Assembly (NCBI GenBank): GCA_903924205.1
Contig: CAIYAP010000005.1
Coordinates: 1-64,000 of the forward strand
DNA length: 64,000 nucleotides
Direction of reading: 5' to 3'
Source: an uncultured Actinomycetes bacterium
GTDB taxonomy: Bacteria > Actinomycetota > Acidimicrobiia > Acidimicrobiales > RAAP-2
The position numbers were made by a program, and so were the translations under genes. Shown here in pieces: positions 61,074 through 64,000 of the stretch (its first letter is position 1; each line of letters starts with the position of its first letter). The notes beneath the pieces were generated by a model that worked only from the letters and a program-made list of their open reading frames with translations, was not told the DNA's origin and did no database searches.

Positions 61074-61852
61074 ATCGTTGAGGGCAGTTCCACGCCGAAA
61101 CGCGTGAGCGCCGCTCGAAGTACGTCGACCGACATGGGCCGCAATTCTTCGAGTGGGCGATTGCGGTGACGACGAACACCTAGGTCCACTTGGGCCACGG
61201 CACTGACGCCGTAGATGCGGGCCACGTCAATCAGTAGTGCCATCTCGACGCCGTAGCTGTCGTCAAAACCCAGTTCGTTCAGCGTGCTGCGTCGACCAGC
61301 GGTTTCGCCCGCCAGCGGCTGACGGATCTCTCCGAGGCCGGGATACAGCAGGGACAAGATGGGTCGGGCGGCAAGTTCGGTGACACGACCACCTCCGGTG
61401 GGCATGTTGTGCAGCGGGCGCTCGTAGAAGGCCTTCACCAGTACGACGTGTGGCTGCTCGAGCAACGGGGCGACCAGCCGCGGAAGGAATTCCGCGGTGG
61501 TGTTGGTGACGTCGCCGTCAAGAAAGACCACAATGTCGCCACTCGCGGCGTTGAGCCCCAAACTCATCGCGGCACCCTTACCCGGTTGACCGGAGTTAAC
61601 GATCACGGTGGCGCCGTGACGGCGAGCCACGGTGGCGGTGTCATCGCTGGAGTGGTCATCGACCACGATGGTTTCGCTGACGAAGTCCGGGAAGAGTTGG
61701 TTCGTGGCCGCGACCGCGTCGAGCACCGCACCAATGGTGGTCGCCTCATTCTTGGCGGGGACGACGACCGAAATAGTGGTGTCGCCCCGCTGGCGAGCGA
61801 CCGAGGACAACACGAGGTCACCGGGGAAGTACGTGCGAGGGATATCGGTCAT
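61070..61852 (-). CDS. gpgS: Glucosyl-3-phosphoglycerate synthase-like glycosyltransferase (GT81/GT2)
   Basis: 260 residues. ISVVVPAKNEATTIGAVLDA, TIVVDDHSSDDTATVARRHG, GKGAAMSLGLNAASGDIVVF with the metal motif DGDV, and PLAGETAGRR (PLAGEYAGRR in known GpgS) point to GpgS, which moves glucose from a nucleotide sugar to 3-phosphoglycerate for glucosylglycerate or methylglucose lipopolysaccharide synthesis. Other GT-A transferases with similar motifs cannot be fully excluded. The gene is divergent from groEL. Confidence 0.85.
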   Translation of the reverse strand: MTDIPRTYFPGDLVLSSVARQRGDTTISVVVPAKNEATTIGAVLDAVAATNQLFPDFVSETIVVDDHSSDDTATVARRHGATVIVNSGQPGKGAAMSLGLNAASGDIVVFLDGDVTNTTAEFLPRLVAPLLEQPHVVLVKAFYERPLHNMPTGGGRVTELAARPILSLLYPGLGEIRQPLAGETAGRRSTLNELGFDDSYGVEMALLIDVARIYGVSAVAQVDLGVRRHRNRPLEELRPMSVDVLRAALTRFGVELPSTI

Positions 61853-61923
61853 AGGTCGGACGCAAGGCTAGGACACCGCTGGGTACCCCACGCCCTCCCT
61901 CTGGCAGTCCCCCGGAACCACTG

Positions 61924-61950
61924 CTAGCACTCGCGGTATGTGACTGCTAA
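61924..61950 (+). promoter_or_regulatory. CIRCE element (HrcA operator) of groEL
   Basis: CTAGCACTC, nine bases, GACTGCTAA: this matches the CIRCE consensus TTAGCACTC-N9-GAGTGCTAA at 16 of 18 arm positions. A TAAACT -10-like hexamer (61948-61953) overlaps its right arm, so HrcA binding would block the promoter. It lies 53 bases upstream of the groEL ATG. Confidence 0.9.
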
Positions 61951-61990
61951 ACTGTCCTCGCTGTGAGAACAGCCCTATCGCTAGTACTAA

Positions 61991-63622
<1,632 letters not shown>

Positions 63623-63643
63623 ACCGTCGTATTCATCTGAAAG

Positions 63644-63669
63644 GAAGCGGGGCCGCAAGGCCCCGCTTC
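63644..63669 (+). terminator. Rho-independent terminator of groEL
   Basis: GAAGCGGGGCC (63644-63654) pairs with GGCCCCGCTTC (63659-63669), an 11-bp perfect stem with a GCAA loop, followed by TTTCCTTT. It lies 21 bases after the groEL stop. Confidence 0.93.
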
Positions 63670-63749
63670 TTTCCTTTATCTGAGAATTCTGGAACTTCTG
63701 GCCGGATGAACCGATGCCACGAGCGGCCCTCGGTGCCTAGGCTGGGGCT

Positions 63750-64000
63750 ATGACTCAGCCCTCCCCTCTCGGCCCGTCTGCCGGCCTCAACGTGATTCAC
63801 CTGTTTTGCCACACGGGTCTCGCGGTTGACCGCGCTGCCGTACACGCGGCCGTGAACCGAGCGCGCGACGCCGGCGTGCAAGTCGTGACGGTCTCGATCA
63901 TGGGCGCGAAAGCGGATGTGTGTTTCCTCGCCCTGAGCAAGAACCTCTGGGACTTGCGCACGCTGCAGACCGGGCTTCAGGGTGCGGGCCTCATCGTGAG
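63750..64000 (+). CDS. Chlorite-dismutase-family protein (HemQ-like), 3' end missing
   Basis: 83 residues are visible before the window ends. GLNVIHLFCHTGLAVDRAAV, VVTVSIMGAKADVCFLALSK and NLWDLRTLQTGLQGAGLIV fit the start of the heme-binding chlorite dismutase/HemQ fold as found in Actinobacteria, where HemQ decarboxylates coproheme to heme. The domain carrying the heme-ligand His lies beyond the window, so the activity cannot be judged. Confidence 0.65.
   Translation, partial: MTQPSPLGPSAGLNVIHLFCHTGLAVDRAAVHAAVNRARDAGVQVVTVSIMGAKADVCFLALSKNLWDLRTLQTGLQGAGLIV

Overview
The window looks like chromosome of a high-GC actinobacterium. The markers are a WhiB-type Fe-S protein, a GlnR-like orphan regulator, CarD, ClpC, glucosyl-3-phosphoglycerate synthase, a CeoB/CeoC-like TrkA pair, a CIRCE-controlled groEL and many GTG starts with 4-bp GTGA/ATGA overlaps. 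The style fits class Acidimicrobiia, but that placement is inference from gene content; no rRNA is present.

Layout. 1-7.3 kb: the 3' part of a giant secreted beta-propeller/RHS (YD-repeat) protein with an AT-richer, probably exchanged C-terminal tip, followed by two small membrane proteins that are immunity candidates. 7.3-10.7 kb: mobile DNA, namely an IS3-type transposase remnant, a nested palindrome, a large serine recombinase and a complete IS3-family element (inverted repeats, orfA/orfB, DD35E), ending at tRNA-Glu and tRNA-Pro. 10.9-22.1 kb: CorC-like CBS protein, degenerate receiver, WhiB, an anchored surface protein, a DsbA-like/VKOR disulfide pair, Mrp and HesB Fe-S genes, and a strongly shortened xanthine-dehydrogenase-like fusion. 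22.0-27.8 kb: a nitrogen block with GlnR-like regulator, GS-I, GS-II (with a histone-like Lys/Ala tail) and a double-TetR protein, interrupted by a HigB/HigA-type module and an orphan mobile mystery protein A. 27.8-39.9 kb: NAD synthetase, the primary-type sigma factor (with a Cys-rich insertion), HAD phosphatase, two TrkA proteins, an APC permease fused to an OB fold, and the topA-tmk-holB operon.

40.1-44.6 kb: a reverse-strand run ZIP transporter-Zur-PgeF-MurL-MurD preceded by a clear Zur-box palindrome. The MurD/MurL pairing suggests the alternative route that adds L-Glu to the peptidoglycan precursor and then epimerises it. 44.6-52.5 kb: a tightly overlapping tilS-hpt-folE-folP-(pseudo-phosphatase)-folB-folK run, then DUF2520-panC-coaX-lysS. 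52.5-64 kb: polyprenyl diphosphate synthase, clpC, carD-ispD-ispF-rlmB, mscL, a frameshifted SGNH gene, tRNA-Thr(UGU), a LytR_C protein, gpgS, groEL with CIRCE and a strong terminator, and the 5' end of a chlorite-dismutase-family (HemQ-like) gene.

The best leads for something undescribed are the RHS tip with its two following small genes, the cofactor-site-deleted XDH fusion next to HesB/Mrp, the five-Cys insertion in the sigma factor, the conserved-looking pseudo-phosphatase inside the folate operon, and the Zur-headed PgeF-MurL-MurD operon.
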